Source of the DNA: a virus
Strand: one strand, 5' to 3'
Length of the DNA: 64,000 nucleotides
Virus record (IMG/VR): IMGVR_UViG_3300020394_000267
Span: 27,070 to 91,069 of that record
Part shown: positions 16,641 through 25,103 of the stretch, in pieces
Layout: each line of letters opens with the position of its first letter
Position numbering within the stretch: the first letter of the stretch is position 1
Translations under genes and position numbers: made by a program
The notes under the pieces: model-generated
The model's input: only the letters and a program-made list of their open reading frames with translations
Databases searched by the model: none
Told to the model about the DNA's origin: nothing

Positions 16641-17356
16641 TAGTTGATTTTTATGGATACGAATTAGAGTGTGATGAGACAGTATTCAGACCGACTACTG
16701 TTAGTGAACTAACCGCACCGCGAGTACCAGTGGAAGGTAAAAAGGTTTTAGACCTTGGATGTGGTGTCGGCCCACTATCAGTATACTTTGCTAAACATGG
16801 TGCAAAGTCTGTAACTGCCACCGATGTGTACGATAAACACATAGAATACACAAAGAAAAATGCAGAAAGAAATAATGTAGACATAGAGGTATTTGAGAGT
16901 GATATCTTTGAGAATGTCACAGATAAATATGATGTGATTTGTTGTGATGTGTCTGGTGTAGACAGAAGAATTGCAGAGTTGACAGGTTGGTTCCCAGAAG
17001 GAGTGCCCACGGCAGATACTACAGGCGCAGACTTAATATGCAAGGCAATGAAATCAGCACCAGAGTATTTGAATGAGGGTGGGGAGTTGTACATATGCAC
17101 AACATCATGGTCAGATTTACAGAAGATACAATTGATGATGATTTTTACCACACTTATGACTCAAGGTGAAGTCATACATTCACAGGACATTCCTTTTTCG
17201 CGTAGGTTGTTATCTAATCTGGATAACCTAGACTCGAAAAGAGGAGCAGTACCCACAACAGAAAGTTATTTTTATACAAAGCAGGGGGATAGTTACACCA
17301 AGGATGGTGACAATTACACATGGAGATTCAACCTATGGCGTATGGCTATGATGTAA
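16637..17356 (+). CDS. Class I SAM methyltransferase (MTS/HemK-like core)
   Basis: 239 residues; ATGA overlap with the preceding gene. The SAM motif VLDLGCGVGPLSVYFAKHG (~residues 37-55) and ATDVYDKHIEYTKKNAERNN are textbook. The NPPY-like catalytic motif of amino/N-methyltransferases is replaced by CCDVSGV, so the target chemistry is unclear. The C-terminal third (DSYTKDGDNYTWRFN) is not familiar. It is the middle of three consecutive methyltransferase-fold genes behind a radical SAM gene. Confidence 0.85.
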   Translation: MIVDFYGYELECDETVFRPTTVSELTAPRVPVEGKKVLDLGCGVGPLSVYFAKHGAKSVTATDVYDKHIEYTKKNAERNNVDIEVFESDIFENVTDKYDVICCDVSGVDRRIAELTGWFPEGVPTADTTGADLICKAMKSAPEYLNEGGELYICTTSWSDLQKIQLMMIFTTLMTQGEVIHSQDIPFSRRLLSNLDNLDSKRGAVPTTESYFYTKQGDSYTKDGDNYTWRFNLWRMAMM

Positions 17357-17655
17357 TGCAGAAGAGAATAGTTACAGCGTGGTTGATATTTTTGGGGATA
17401 GTCATGTTGCCTATTTTACCACTTATACCATACTCTAATTGCTGGTATTACTCATTCAAGCGATATATACTAGAAGGATTTAAAGGCAAAATTATTCCAG
17501 TTGCCAGTAGGAGGTGGAGAGGATACCATTGTGTTTATCAAGACGCGGAAGGACAGTTGTGGGAATATACAATGAAGAAAATGCCAAGACAAATGCCTTG
17601 GTGGAGAATGTTTATTTACAATGGAGTAGAAAGGAGATATCGTGGGAAGATATGA
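17356..17655 (+). CDS. Small membrane protein with basic C-terminal domain
   Basis: 99 residues from the ATG that overlaps the upstream TAA. An N-terminal hydrophobic segment (IVTAWLIFLGIVMLPILPLI) forms one membrane span. The soluble part is rich in Arg, Trp and Tyr (RRWRGYHCVYQD, MPWWRMFIYNG). Its stop overlaps the next methyltransferase start (ATGA). The role is unknown; its position inside the methyltransferase group suggests membrane placement of that pathway, which is inference. Confidence 0.7.
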   Translation: MQKRIVTAWLIFLGIVMLPILPLIPYSNCWYYSFKRYILEGFKGKIIPVASRRWRGYHCVYQDAEGQLWEYTMKKMPRQMPWWRMFIYNGVERRYRGKI

Positions 17656-18236
17656 ACTATTTAGATTGGTTAGAAAAGAAAGTTTTTGATGGTAGGGTAG
17701 AAAATCAATCTGTATTAGAACTTGGTGCTTTGAATGATAGGATAACTAATGTCATTCGTAGATGTAATCCAAAGTCAATATACACAGTAGACCCAGACCC
17801 TACTGGTAAACCAGATTTTATAGGGACTGCTAATGATTTTTATTCTGGTGCAACAGAACCATATGATGTTGTAGTGTGCATGGGATTATTATATCATTTG
17901 CATAGTCCTTGGCATTTAGTAGAATTAATTATTAATCATTCTCGACCAAAGATATTAATACTGGAAACTGCTAACGCTATCAATCATGTGAAGGGGTGGT
18001 CAATTAACCCAGAAGAGCATAATGCATTAGCTAATGCTTACGCGGATAGAGAAATAAAACACCCTATGCAGATAAACAGTAGTGTTACTAGAGATAATTG
18101 GATTGAGGGTATAGAAACAACACCGATGAAATTACAACAACATTGGATTTATCATCTGATTCCTTTTGAACAAGATGATTTTTTCGTAAAGGCAAAACAA
18201 AACATGTGGATGGGGGTATTTCAATGGGAAGGATAG
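17652..18236 (+). CDS. Class I SAM methyltransferase-like protein
   Basis: 194 residues from the ATG at 17652, which overlaps the previous stop; longer starts would run through the upstream gene. SVLELGALNDRITNVIRR (~residues 20-37) fits the SAM loop, VDPDPTG fits the acidic ribose contact, and PYDVVVCMGLLYHLHSP matches the motif IV region of small-molecule methyltransferases that act on quinones or sugars. Third methyltransferase in a row, cotranscribed with the radical SAM gene at 14.9 kb. Confidence 0.8.
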   Translation: MNYLDWLEKKVFDGRVENQSVLELGALNDRITNVIRRCNPKSIYTVDPDPTGKPDFIGTANDFYSGATEPYDVVVCMGLLYHLHSPWHLVELIINHSRPKILILETANAINHVKGWSINPEEHNALANAYADREIKHPMQINSSVTRDNWIEGIETTPMKLQQHWIYHLIPFEQDDFFVKAKQNMWMGVFQWEG

Positions 18237-18406
18237 GTGCATGGTTATATGAGAAGATGGAACCTTACAGAGAATGGCAAGATACTTTGCCTTTCTGGAA
18301 ACGATTGCTGGTAGAAATTATCGGAATCATAATAATAACATCACCATTCATATTTTTGATATGGTGGATAACAGGAGAGGTATGGATATTCCTACCTAGT
18401 GCATAA
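18224..18406 (+). CDS. Small single-span membrane protein
   Basis: 60 residues from an ATG 13 bases before the end of the previous gene. The C-terminal half is one long hydrophobic segment (LLVEIIGIIIITSPFIFLIW), with aromatic and basic residues in the amphipathic N-terminal half (WLYEKMEPYREWQD). The shape is similar to holin-like or inner-membrane micro-proteins of phages, but no family is recognised. It sits between methyltransferase and GIY-YIG-like genes. Confidence 0.65.
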   Translation: MGRIGAWLYEKMEPYREWQDTLPFWKRLLVEIIGIIIITSPFIFLIWWITGEVWIFLPSA

Positions 18407-18407
18407 A

Positions 18408-18611
18408 ATGGCAAAGAAAACTAAAGTAACAAATTACAACGCGAAGAAACCCAAACTCAAAACTGTGCCCAAGGAAGAGGCATGGGAGAGATTATGGGGT
18501 GGTGAAAAGACCATAAATAGTAATTCCAAAATTGAGGAATTACCAGATGGTTATGAATGGAACGAAAAGAAAACGAAAATCATCCCGAAAGAAAGTACCG
18601 AAGACTCATAG
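18408..18611 (+). CDS. Small Lys-rich hypothetical protein
   Basis: 67 residues beginning MAKKTKVTNYNAKKPK, strongly basic at the N-terminus and with several Trp/Glu residues in the middle (EEAWERLWGGEKT). No ribosome site is obvious and the 3' end overlaps the next gene by about 59 bases, so the exact extents of both genes are uncertain. No family recognised. Confidence 0.55.
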   Translation: MAKKTKVTNYNAKKPKLKTVPKEEAWERLWGGEKTINSNSKIEELPDGYEWNEKKTKIIPKESTEDS

Positions 18612-18912
18612 AGTTTATTGTACATACTTTCCAGATGGGAGATATTACATAGGTTACTCATGCAAGCCTGAGAAGTTGTATGAAAAATATTATGGTAGTT
18701 CTAAGATAGTCAAAGAGTACGAAGGTGAACTGAGGAAAGAGACTATTGCGGAATTTGACCAAAGGGCTCCTGCCAAGATACAGGAATTTCTGTTACAATG
18801 GCAACAACGCAAAGACCCAAATTGTTTAAATGACATGATACATATAAGATTAAGAATGAGTTATTTGTCAGAGTTTGAGCCCGTAGAATGGAGGCCCACA
18901 TGGGACACTTAA
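18553..18912 (+). CDS. GIY-YIG-like endonuclease fragment/variant
   Basis: 119 residues from the ATG at 18553 (an ATG at 18532 is also possible). The core HRVYCTYFPDGRYYIGYS matches the GIY-YIG signature in relaxed form (VYC...YYIGYS), followed by YYGSSK, the region that usually holds the catalytic Arg/His and Asn. The C-terminal half contains FLLQWQQRKDPNCLND. Length is that of a nuclease domain with little DNA-binding extension. It may be a degenerate homing endonuclease of the Seg type. The start overlap with the gene before it is unusual. Confidence 0.6.
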   Translation: MNGTKRKRKSSRKKVPKTHRVYCTYFPDGRYYIGYSCKPEKLYEKYYGSSKIVKEYEGELRKETIAEFDQRAPAKIQEFLLQWQQRKDPNCLNDMIHIRLRMSYLSEFEPVEWRPTWDT

Positions 18913-20243
18913 TAGGATTATTATTTTCAGCACTCGCAGTATCGGCAGTCGCCGCTTACTTCTCGATTGTTGGATTGATGGCAATTTTTAGTGGACTACC
19001 GCAGTCCATACTTGCCATGGGTGTGGTGTTGGAGATTGCTAAACTAGTAACTGCCTCTTGGGTGTATCAGTATTGGAAGAAAACCTCGTTGCTGATGCGA
19101 AGTTACATGGTGTCTGCCGTGATTATATTATCAGTCATTACATCCATAGGTATATTTGGATTCCTATCTAAGGCACACCTAGACCAATCCGCATCTACAG
19201 GTGACGCGGTAGCACAGGTGGAAAGAATACAAGACCTTATACAACGAGAGAACCTAAGAATCACCACAGCAGAAGACCAGATAACCAGAATAGAATCTGG
19301 TGGTAGTCTGGATGTGTCAGAGAGTATCAAACAACAGGAAGAGATACGAGATACAGCATGGGACAGAATACAAGATGATGTACAATATGCAGAAAACCAG
19401 ATTGAAAAGATACGAGAAGGATTAGAGTCAGATTTAAGTAAGAAACAGTCAGAGTTAGATGCCCTTGACGATATAGTAAAGTCATACACAGACCAAGGAA
19501 CCACAGGTGGTGTATTCAGTAGAGAAGATAATGTAGCGAAGGGTATAGAGATAAGAGAGTCACAGAAAACAGAGAGAGACAGGATTGCTCTGGAGATGGG
19601 TGAACTGAGAGGATACGCGGAGACCCAGATTGCTGGGTATCGTAACCAAATAGGTGAGTACAGGGCTTCTGTACAGGATACCATTGATGGTGCTAACAGA
19701 GAGATAAACAGATTACGAGAACAGGGTGCTGATGACCAAGCATCCAGAGATGAACAAATTGACACTATACAAGAAAGAATTGATAGTGCATATGCAAAGA
19801 TTGATGAGTACAATGTAGAATTGTTCGATAAACAATCTATTGTAAGGGACATAGAAAAAGAAGTTGGCCCGATTAAATATGTTGCCCAGTTGCTCTATGG
19901 TAACAGCGGTGCTGGTGCGGTAGATAATGCCGTCACACTTCTTATTTTATTACTGGTGTTTGTATTTGACCCATTGGCGATTGTGTTAGTACTTGCCGCC
20001 AACCTTAGTTGGAAGGAAAGGCAAGGAGAACTCATAACACCAATGACAGTTGATGAAACAGTAGTCGAAGAGCAAATTATACCAGATGAAGAACCAGCTG
20101 GAATGCCTACCGATGAATTACCAGAGATGGATGATTGGGTTAGGGATAAGTATGGTACTAGTTCTGGAATGGACAACCTTTCTGATAACGATAAAAAGAA
20201 GTTGGAATGGTTGATTGATAAGAAACGCAATAACACGGAGTAA
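18900..20243 (+). CDS. Multi-span membrane protein with long coiled-coil domain
   Basis: 447 residues from the ATG with GGAGG 6 bases upstream. Three hydrophobic segments lie in the first ~95 residues (LIGLLFSALAVSAVAAYFSI; SILAMGVVLEIAKLVTASW; VSAVIILSVITSIGIFGFL). A charged coiled coil of ~230 residues follows (VERIQDLIQRENLRITTAED onward, RERDRIALEMGEL), then another pair of hydrophobic segments (VTLLILLLVFVFDPLAIVLV) and an acidic tail. Proteins of this shape are conserved in T4-like cyanophages without known function. It shares an operon with the TonB-dependent receptor that starts 2 bases after its stop. Confidence 0.85.
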   Translation: MGHLIGLLFSALAVSAVAAYFSIVGLMAIFSGLPQSILAMGVVLEIAKLVTASWVYQYWKKTSLLMRSYMVSAVIILSVITSIGIFGFLSKAHLDQSASTGDAVAQVERIQDLIQRENLRITTAEDQITRIESGGSLDVSESIKQQEEIRDTAWDRIQDDVQYAENQIEKIREGLESDLSKKQSELDALDDIVKSYTDQGTTGGVFSREDNVAKGIEIRESQKTERDRIALEMGELRGYAETQIAGYRNQIGEYRASVQDTIDGANREINRLREQGADDQASRDEQIDTIQERIDSAYAKIDEYNVELFDKQSIVRDIEKEVGPIKYVAQLLYGNSGAGAVDNAVTLLILLLVFVFDPLAIVLVLAANLSWKERQGELITPMTVDETVVEEQIIPDEEPAGMPTDELPEMDDWVRDKYGTSSGMDNLSDNDKKKLEWLIDKKRNNTE

Positions 20244-20244
20244 A

Positions 20245-21837
20245 GTGAAAAATATAATGATGGTTGCATTGGCGATGTTAAGTCTCGGCGCCTATGCAGA
20301 AATAGAAGAGATTACAGTGGTAGGTGCCAAAATATATAATGGATACGCTGACCCAGTATACGACAATAACCTTTTAGAAAGTATAGATTACACAAAAAGA
20401 TATGTCGCTGGTGGACTAGGTGGATTTCATGGTTTACAATTAGGTGGCACTGATACAAAGCATACCGCAGTATACAAAAATGGTATGCCTGTCAATGACC
20501 CCAGTTCTGGGTGGTACGATTTTGGTACAGACTTAGTAGCACATCAAAACATAAAAGTTGTAACTGGCCCTAACAGTGTCAAATTTGGTAGTGGTTCTAT
20601 GGCTGGCGTAGTCTTAATTGAGGATAACTTTGAAAGAAATCTTACAGTTGAGGGTGCGAAAGACCAAAGGTCAATAGTTGCTAGTTATGAGTGGTATCCA
20701 TCAACTCAAGAAGTTGGAGTACAAGTTGCTCACTACAAGGGTTCTAATGGTTCAGTCATGACTGATAACACCGAAGAAGATTGGTATGAAAATACGACAG
20801 TCAAATTTGGATATGGAAATGAGGATGTAAGGGTAAACCTTGAACATGTAAACTATTGGTATGATTATGATGCATGTTGGATGATGATGCCACCTAGTGA
20901 GTGGGAAGAGTGGGATTATTGTAATACGCGAGGAGAGAAAAATACCGCTACTTTAAGAACACAATATCTTACACTAGGGTATACAGAGAATGAGGTGTAT
21001 CATAATACTGGATATGAAATACAATCCAATAGAACTTATGGTGATTTCACTGTATATAAAGATTATGGTCATGAGGTAGGAGTCACATGGGATAACGAAC
21101 AGTATGAGAATAAAATTAGGAATTCTTATTCTGCTTATTACCGATGGTCAAATGACTTCATTGGGATTGGATATAAGTTTCTTGAGGGAACTGGCGCATC
21201 TGCTGAACAACATATTGTTAGAATTGGTATGGAGTGGGAAGACGCGAGATTTTCAATCGCAAATAGTTACAGACTGCCCACTTTATATGAGCAGAGAGGT
21301 GATGGATGGGTGATAGCAAATCCATCTCTACAACCAGAAGAGGGTGTCGGCACAGAATTTGGATACAAGGATGTGTCCATTTACTACTATGAATTTGAGG
21401 AAGGTATCGATTTTGACTATAATAGGTATCAATATGTGAATTCTGGTGCATATTCATCACACGGAATTAGATATCAAGACCAATTTCTGCTTGACAATGG
21501 GTCTGTTTTCGTGTATACTGAGTACATAAAAACAGATAAGATTAGAGTACCTAAATACAAAACTAAAGTAAGTTACTGGACATCTGGTTCATTTGCTGGT
21601 ATCCAATGGGATACCGCTTTAGAGTATCTAGGTGAATTTGAGAAGGGGTTCGATTTTGATGGACGAGTTATTGATGATGTTAACACTGTCAATTTTAAGT
21701 TTGGTGTTTATCTTGAACCATCTCTTTATATTATGATATCCATAGATGATTTGATGGATAACCAATTTGAGGTGTTACCAGATTATGCTGCTGCCGGAAG
21801 AACAGTACGAATCAGTTTCGACAAAATACTATTTTGA
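20245..21837 (+). CDS. TonB-dependent outer-membrane receptor-like protein (BtuB-like), phage-encoded
   Basis: 530 residues starting at GTG with GGAG 5 bases upstream and 1 base after the preceding stop. A Sec signal peptide is clear (KNIMMVALAMLSLGAYA, cleavage before EIEEI). The mature N-terminus IEEITVVGA is a plausible TonB box. The plug domain shows YKNGMPVNDPSSGW and VVTGPNSVKFGSGSMAGVV, matching the plug motif of BtuB/siderophore receptors. The rest alternates as a beta barrel with paired aromatic strands, and the last strand (AGRTVRISFDKILF) ends in Phe as BAM substrates do. It would take up cobalamin or iron-type ligands across the host outer membrane, or mask or replace a receptor. 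Flanking genes on both sides are phage-like and closely spaced, so it is not host contamination at the gene edges. Confidence 0.85.
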   Translation: MKNIMMVALAMLSLGAYAEIEEITVVGAKIYNGYADPVYDNNLLESIDYTKRYVAGGLGGFHGLQLGGTDTKHTAVYKNGMPVNDPSSGWYDFGTDLVAHQNIKVVTGPNSVKFGSGSMAGVVLIEDNFERNLTVEGAKDQRSIVASYEWYPSTQEVGVQVAHYKGSNGSVMTDNTEEDWYENTTVKFGYGNEDVRVNLEHVNYWYDYDACWMMMPPSEWEEWDYCNTRGEKNTATLRTQYLTLGYTENEVYHNTGYEIQSNRTYGDFTVYKDYGHEVGVTWDNEQYENKIRNSYSAYYRWSNDFIGIGYKFLEGTGASAEQHIVRIGMEWEDARFSIANSYRLPTLYEQRGDGWVIANPSLQPEEGVGTEFGYKDVSIYYYEFEEGIDFDYNRYQYVNSGAYSSHGIRYQDQFLLDNGSVFVYTEYIKTDKIRVPKYKTKVSYWTSGSFAGIQWDTALEYLGEFEKGFDFDGRVIDDVNTVNFKFGVYLEPSLYIMISIDDLMDNQFEVLPDYAAAGRTVRISFDKILF

Positions 21838-21850
21838 GGAGAGTAAATCC

Positions 21851-22903
21851 ATGCCCAAATTGTTTGCTAATGGGTGTTCAATTACAATAGGTGCCGAGTT
21901 AGGCGAGTACACCCAGACATGGGATGATGGTAGAGAATATCAAGATGTTGATATAGAATACCGCACCGCTAACAGGTGGTCTACTAAACTAGCAGAAAAA
22001 CTAGATATGGAACCAGTGAACATAGCGAGGGGTGGAGGTTCAAATTGGAGAACATGGAGAACCACGCAAGATTTCGTTGTAGACAATCAAATACACTGTG
22101 CTGTTATACAAATGACAGAACCATCAAGATTTCAGATTCCTATCAGTTACGATTTTATATCTAAATGGCAAGAGACAGATAATGTAAACTTTTTCAATTG
22201 GGCATATGGTGGGATATATTCACCAGAAAAAGATTTAGGTGGTGGGTACGAAGAATTTTCGCATTGGAATACAGGCGAGATGAATAATCTGTTTAGTTTC
22301 CAGAATCATGTGGGCAATCAGACTACGGAGAGAACGCAGAAGGGAACTCACTATGAAAATATGAGAGATGAACTTGCTGGGTATTGGTTGTTCAATACGC
22401 AGATACAGAATTATTTTGATTATCTAAGACATGTGTTATACTTACACAATGTATTTCAATGTCATGGTGTACCGCATCTTATCATAGACGCATTAGAAGG
22501 TTGGACTATGTGTCAATTCTTAAAAAAGGAATTAGAGACAATTGCCCATACTCAAGAGGATAAGTTATTCCTAATGTTAGAAAGCAATCCAAAGATGTTT
22601 GGTATGGTAATTTCGGACTTTCACGAATTAGACAGGAAGGTTTTGAGTACATGGTTTGAGTATATTAGAAAGTCCCAGATGAGTAAAAGATTTAACAAAT
22701 TATTCAAGACAGTGGCAACATTAAATAATTTTGATGGTCACTCATATAGAAAGTATTTTAGTAAAATTACTATGGAATGCCCACGCGAAGGCATGAATGA
22801 TATGTACATAGGGTCAATGCCGAATGGTCACCCCGATGAGGCAGCTCATTTGCAATTCGCGGAAAGAATGTTCAGTGAAATCAAAAGGAGAAATATATTA
22901 TGA
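21851..22903 (+). CDS. SGNH-like protein (GCS motif)
   Basis: 350 residues from an ATG preceded by GAGGAGAG. The N-terminus has NGCSITIGAELGEY in place of the SGNH GDSxT block, then ARGGGSNWRTWR as the Gly block, and a C-terminal MPNGHPDEAAHLQFAE that fits the D-x2-H/HP block. The nucleophile position is Cys-Ser (GCS), so Ser could still serve. This is one of six proteins of this general type in the window. It overlaps the next gene by 4 bases. Likely acyl or carbohydrate esterase chemistry; the substrate is unknown. Confidence 0.75.
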   Translation: MPKLFANGCSITIGAELGEYTQTWDDGREYQDVDIEYRTANRWSTKLAEKLDMEPVNIARGGGSNWRTWRTTQDFVVDNQIHCAVIQMTEPSRFQIPISYDFISKWQETDNVNFFNWAYGGIYSPEKDLGGGYEEFSHWNTGEMNNLFSFQNHVGNQTTERTQKGTHYENMRDELAGYWLFNTQIQNYFDYLRHVLYLHNVFQCHGVPHLIIDALEGWTMCQFLKKELETIAHTQEDKLFLMLESNPKMFGMVISDFHELDRKVLSTWFEYIRKSQMSKRFNKLFKTVATLNNFDGHSYRKYFSKITMECPREGMNDMYIGSMPNGHPDEAAHLQFAERMFSEIKRRNIL

Positions 22904-23148
22904 ACGCAGTGAAATATAGTAGGTCACAAATCAGTGACATTTTGGTAGAACACCAAGCAACTATTGGTTATACCAAGAAGGATGGCACTTCAAGAGATGT
23001 ACACGCTACATTGATGCCTAGTATCATTCCAGAGGTAAAAAATCCTGCCCCAGTGAAGGAAACTCACTTGACAGTATTTGATACCGAAAAACAGCAGTGG
23101 AGAACTCTGCTCATGGATGGTATTACAAATATATCTTCAGTTAAGTAA
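22900..23148 (+). CDS. Small SH3-like beta-barrel phage protein
   Basis: 82 residues, ATGA-coupled to the SGNH-like gene. The layout SQISDILVEHQATIGYTKKD, then a block with RDVHATLMPSIIP, then VFDTEKQQWRTLLMDGI fits a small SH3-barrel protein conserved in cyanophages (DUF2693/WYL-like from memory). These may bind nucleic acid or RNA polymerase, but no function is proven. Followed by a promoter for the next unit. Confidence 0.75.
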   Translation: MNAVKYSRSQISDILVEHQATIGYTKKDGTSRDVHATLMPSIIPEVKNPAPVKETHLTVFDTEKQQWRTLLMDGITNISSVK

Positions 23149-23156
23149 AAAAACGC

Positions 23157-23200
23157 TTGACACTTGGACTAGACTTGTGTTATCATATATAGCTATGATA
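23157..23200 (+). promoter_or_regulatory. Promoter with inverted repeat over -10/start
   Basis: CGCTTGACA gives a TTGACA box at 23157-23162, followed after 18 bases by TATCAT at 23181-23186. TATCATA (23181-23187) and TATGATA (23194-23200) form a perfect 7-base inverted repeat with a 6-base spacer covering the -10 and start site, a good operator geometry. AAGGAG and the next ATG follow at once. Confidence 0.7.
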
Positions 23201-23216
23201 CACAAGGAGTCCAATA

Positions 23217-23729
23217 ATGGCAAAAAGAATAACTAAGGACGATTTTCGTCCAGACAAACCGAAGCGTAGGCGTAGAAAACCTATGACTGAGGAACAGAAA
23301 GCTGCCGCTGTCGAAAGATTAGCGAAAGCGCGTGAGGCGAGGTTGAAAAAGAACCCGCCTAAATTGAAGCATGTACATCCAGATGTATTAGCGAAACCCG
23401 ATGACGATTGGTTATCATATAACAAGGTCAAGGGTTGGATTAAATACAACAAAGAGATGATACCGTCCATCAAACAAGAGATAAGGGCGAATCAAAAGGG
23501 TGCGATTGCTAGACTTGAATCAGTTAAAGGTTACATTAGACAAATGGAAACTTATCTGAAACATAATGTATGGTTATCTAATTTCGCAGGCGAAGACCAA
23601 AATAAAAAGGTAGTCTGGGAATGTGTTGTTCCAGCATACGACAAAGAAGGCAATATCAAACGCCAGAAGGGGGTCTATTACAAAGACCTTGGGTTTGTAT
23701 GGGGGGAGCAAGACGATGATATTGATTGA
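23217..23729 (+). CDS. Basic phage protein upstream of RNase H
   Basis: 170 residues behind AAGGAG and its own promoter. The N-terminus is strongly basic (KPKRRRRKPMTEEQK), then helical and charged (VERLAKAREARLKK), then a structured C-terminal part with WLSYNKVKGWIKYNKEM and KGVYYKDLGFVWGEQ. It overlaps the RNase H gene by 14 bases. Small proteins of this type precede RNase H in other T4-like marine phages. A nucleic-acid-binding or structural role is likely from charge; function unknown. Confidence 0.75.
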   Translation: MAKRITKDDFRPDKPKRRRRKPMTEEQKAAAVERLAKAREARLKKNPPKLKHVHPDVLAKPDDDWLSYNKVKGWIKYNKEMIPSIKQEIRANQKGAIARLESVKGYIRQMETYLKHNVWLSNFAGEDQNKKVVWECVVPAYDKEGNIKRQKGVYYKDLGFVWGEQDDDID

Positions 23730-24600
23730 TTATAATCAAATTAGTATCGGCAATCTAATGGCGGAACTCAATGGTTCTAAAGATGGCGATATTAATATAG
23801 ATTTGGTTCGCCATATGATACTCAATACTTTGCGAAGTTATAAAACAAAGTATGGTGAGGAGTATGGTGATTTGGTTATTGCTTGTGACAACAGACGATA
23901 TTGGAGAAGACAAGTATTTCCCCAATACAAGGCAAGTAGAAAGAAAACACGCGAAGATAGTGGATATGATTGGACATCTATCTTTGAGGGTCTTTCACTA
24001 GTCAGACAAGAATTACAACAGCACATGCCGTATCCAGTTATTGATGTGGATGGTGCTGAGGCAGATGATGTAATTGGTACACTGGCAGAGTGGAGTCAGT
24101 CAAATGATTTGGTACAGGATGGTTTATTTGAATCGCCTAGACCATTTCTTATTGTATCTGGTGACCACGATTTCCAACAGTTACAGAAATGGGATAATGT
24201 TGTTCAATTCTCACCAATGAAAAAACGGTTCATCAAGATTAAAGAACCCGCTGAACATATACTGAGGGAACATATTATTAGAGGTGATAAAGGCGATGGA
24301 GTGCCTAACATTCACAGTGATGACGATTCATTCGTTGAGGGTAGGAGACAAAGACCTATCAGAAAAACACTGGTTGCTGAGTGGAAAACACAGAAACCAG
24401 AGGAATGGGTAACAGGTGAAATGGCTGCTGGTTATATACGAAATAAAACTATGGTTGATTTATCGCAGACACCAGCAGAAATCAAGGAACAGATTGTTTT
24501 CCAGTACACTCAACAGCTCAATAAGTCGGCTGAGGACATGTATAAATACTTTACGAACTTTGGTCTTGACAGACTTATTGAAGTAATTGATGAATTTTAA
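23716..24600 (+). CDS. RNase H / 5'-3' exonuclease, T4 Rnh type (FEN-1 family)
   Basis: 294 residues from the ATG with GGGGGAG upstream. Active-site acidic blocks are in order: LIDYNQ (~residue 5), ACDNRRYWRRQVFPQYKASR (~56), DVDGAEADDVIG (~111), VSGDHDFQQL (~150) and RGDKGDGVPN (~190). The T4 enzyme removes RNA primers and adjacent DNA on the lagging strand, working with gp32 and the clamp. The insertion after GDGVPN (SDDDSFVEGRRQRP) is the phage-type loop. Complements the primase at 8.0 kb. Confidence 0.92.
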   Translation: MILIDYNQISIGNLMAELNGSKDGDINIDLVRHMILNTLRSYKTKYGEEYGDLVIACDNRRYWRRQVFPQYKASRKKTREDSGYDWTSIFEGLSLVRQELQQHMPYPVIDVDGAEADDVIGTLAEWSQSNDLVQDGLFESPRPFLIVSGDHDFQQLQKWDNVVQFSPMKKRFIKIKEPAEHILREHIIRGDKGDGVPNIHSDDDSFVEGRRQRPIRKTLVAEWKTQKPEEWVTGEMAAGYIRNKTMVDLSQTPAEIKEQIVFQYTQQLNKSAEDMYKYFTNFGLDRLIEVIDEF

Positions 24601-24611
24601 TGAGGTAAAAT

Positions 24612-25103
24612 ATGAGAAAATTTAGACAAATGAATGAAGGTTTCGACTATGTATTTGAAGGCGAAACCGTAGACGAGCAAGTCACTCGTTTAAAAGAATG
24701 GGGACAAACCAACCAATGCCTAGTTCCGATAGTGCGAATTGGTGTAGGTGCGGAGAAACCAGAATGGGGATTACCAGAAGGCATGCCCGAAACCACTAAA
24801 ATTGAAGAGGATACGCCAGATGGATTAGGTGCAACATCTATCCAAATGGAATGGCGTAGAATCAAGCAATTTACAGACCCAAATTCTAATATGAAGAATC
24901 TACCAACTTGGAAACAAGAAATGAATTGGTTACAGATTCTTGAGGGCGTACATCCAGAAGAGGCAAAGATATTAACATCTGTAAAAGATGGTGCTCTACT
25001 TGGACTATACCCGAAGTTAGAAAAACTCATGGCACCCTTGGGAATTACCGAGTATAACAAACCCAAGAAAACTAGGAAAACCAGAAAGAAAAAGGAAGTA
25101 TAA
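24612..25103 (+). CDS. Conserved phage protein (DUF6433-like)
   Basis: 163 residues with a GAGGTAAAAT leader. Helical/charged core (WKQEMNWLQILEGVHPEEAK, then LYPKLEKLMAPLGITEY) and a Lys/Arg tail (KPKKTRKTRKKK). Resembles a protein conserved near RNase H and gp59/gp33-like genes in cyanophages (DUF6433 by memory). No catalytic motif. TAATG junction to the next gene. The basic tail hints at nucleic-acid contact. Confidence 0.8.
   Translation: MRKFRQMNEGFDYVFEGETVDEQVTRLKEWGQTNQCLVPIVRIGVGAEKPEWGLPEGMPETTKIEEDTPDGLGATSIQMEWRRIKQFTDPNSNMKNLPTWKQEMNWLQILEGVHPEEAKILTSVKDGALLGLYPKLEKLMAPLGITEYNKPKKTRKTRKKKEV

Noticed and set aside
17514-17651. Extended N-terminus for the third methyltransferase-like protein
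   Set aside because: The extra 46 residues overlap the membrane-protein gene in another frame and have no ribosome site; the ATG at 17652 gives a normal ATGA junction and complete SAM motif.
20215-20244. Extended ATG start for the TonB-dependent receptor-like protein
   Set aside because: Ten extra residues before the signal peptide overlap the previous gene, with no ribosome site; the GTG at 20245 with GGAG gives a clean signal peptide.
22038-22060. GGTTCAAATTGG resembling a tRNA T-arm
   Set aside because: It lies inside a clearly coding SGNH-like gene and no acceptor or anticodon stems pair around it.
24541-24548. TATAAATA late-promoter motif inside the RNase H gene
   Set aside because: The 8-mer is expected several times by chance in AT-rich DNA, and this copy is internal to a gene with no gap. 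The same doubt applies to the minus-strand copy at 36914-36921.
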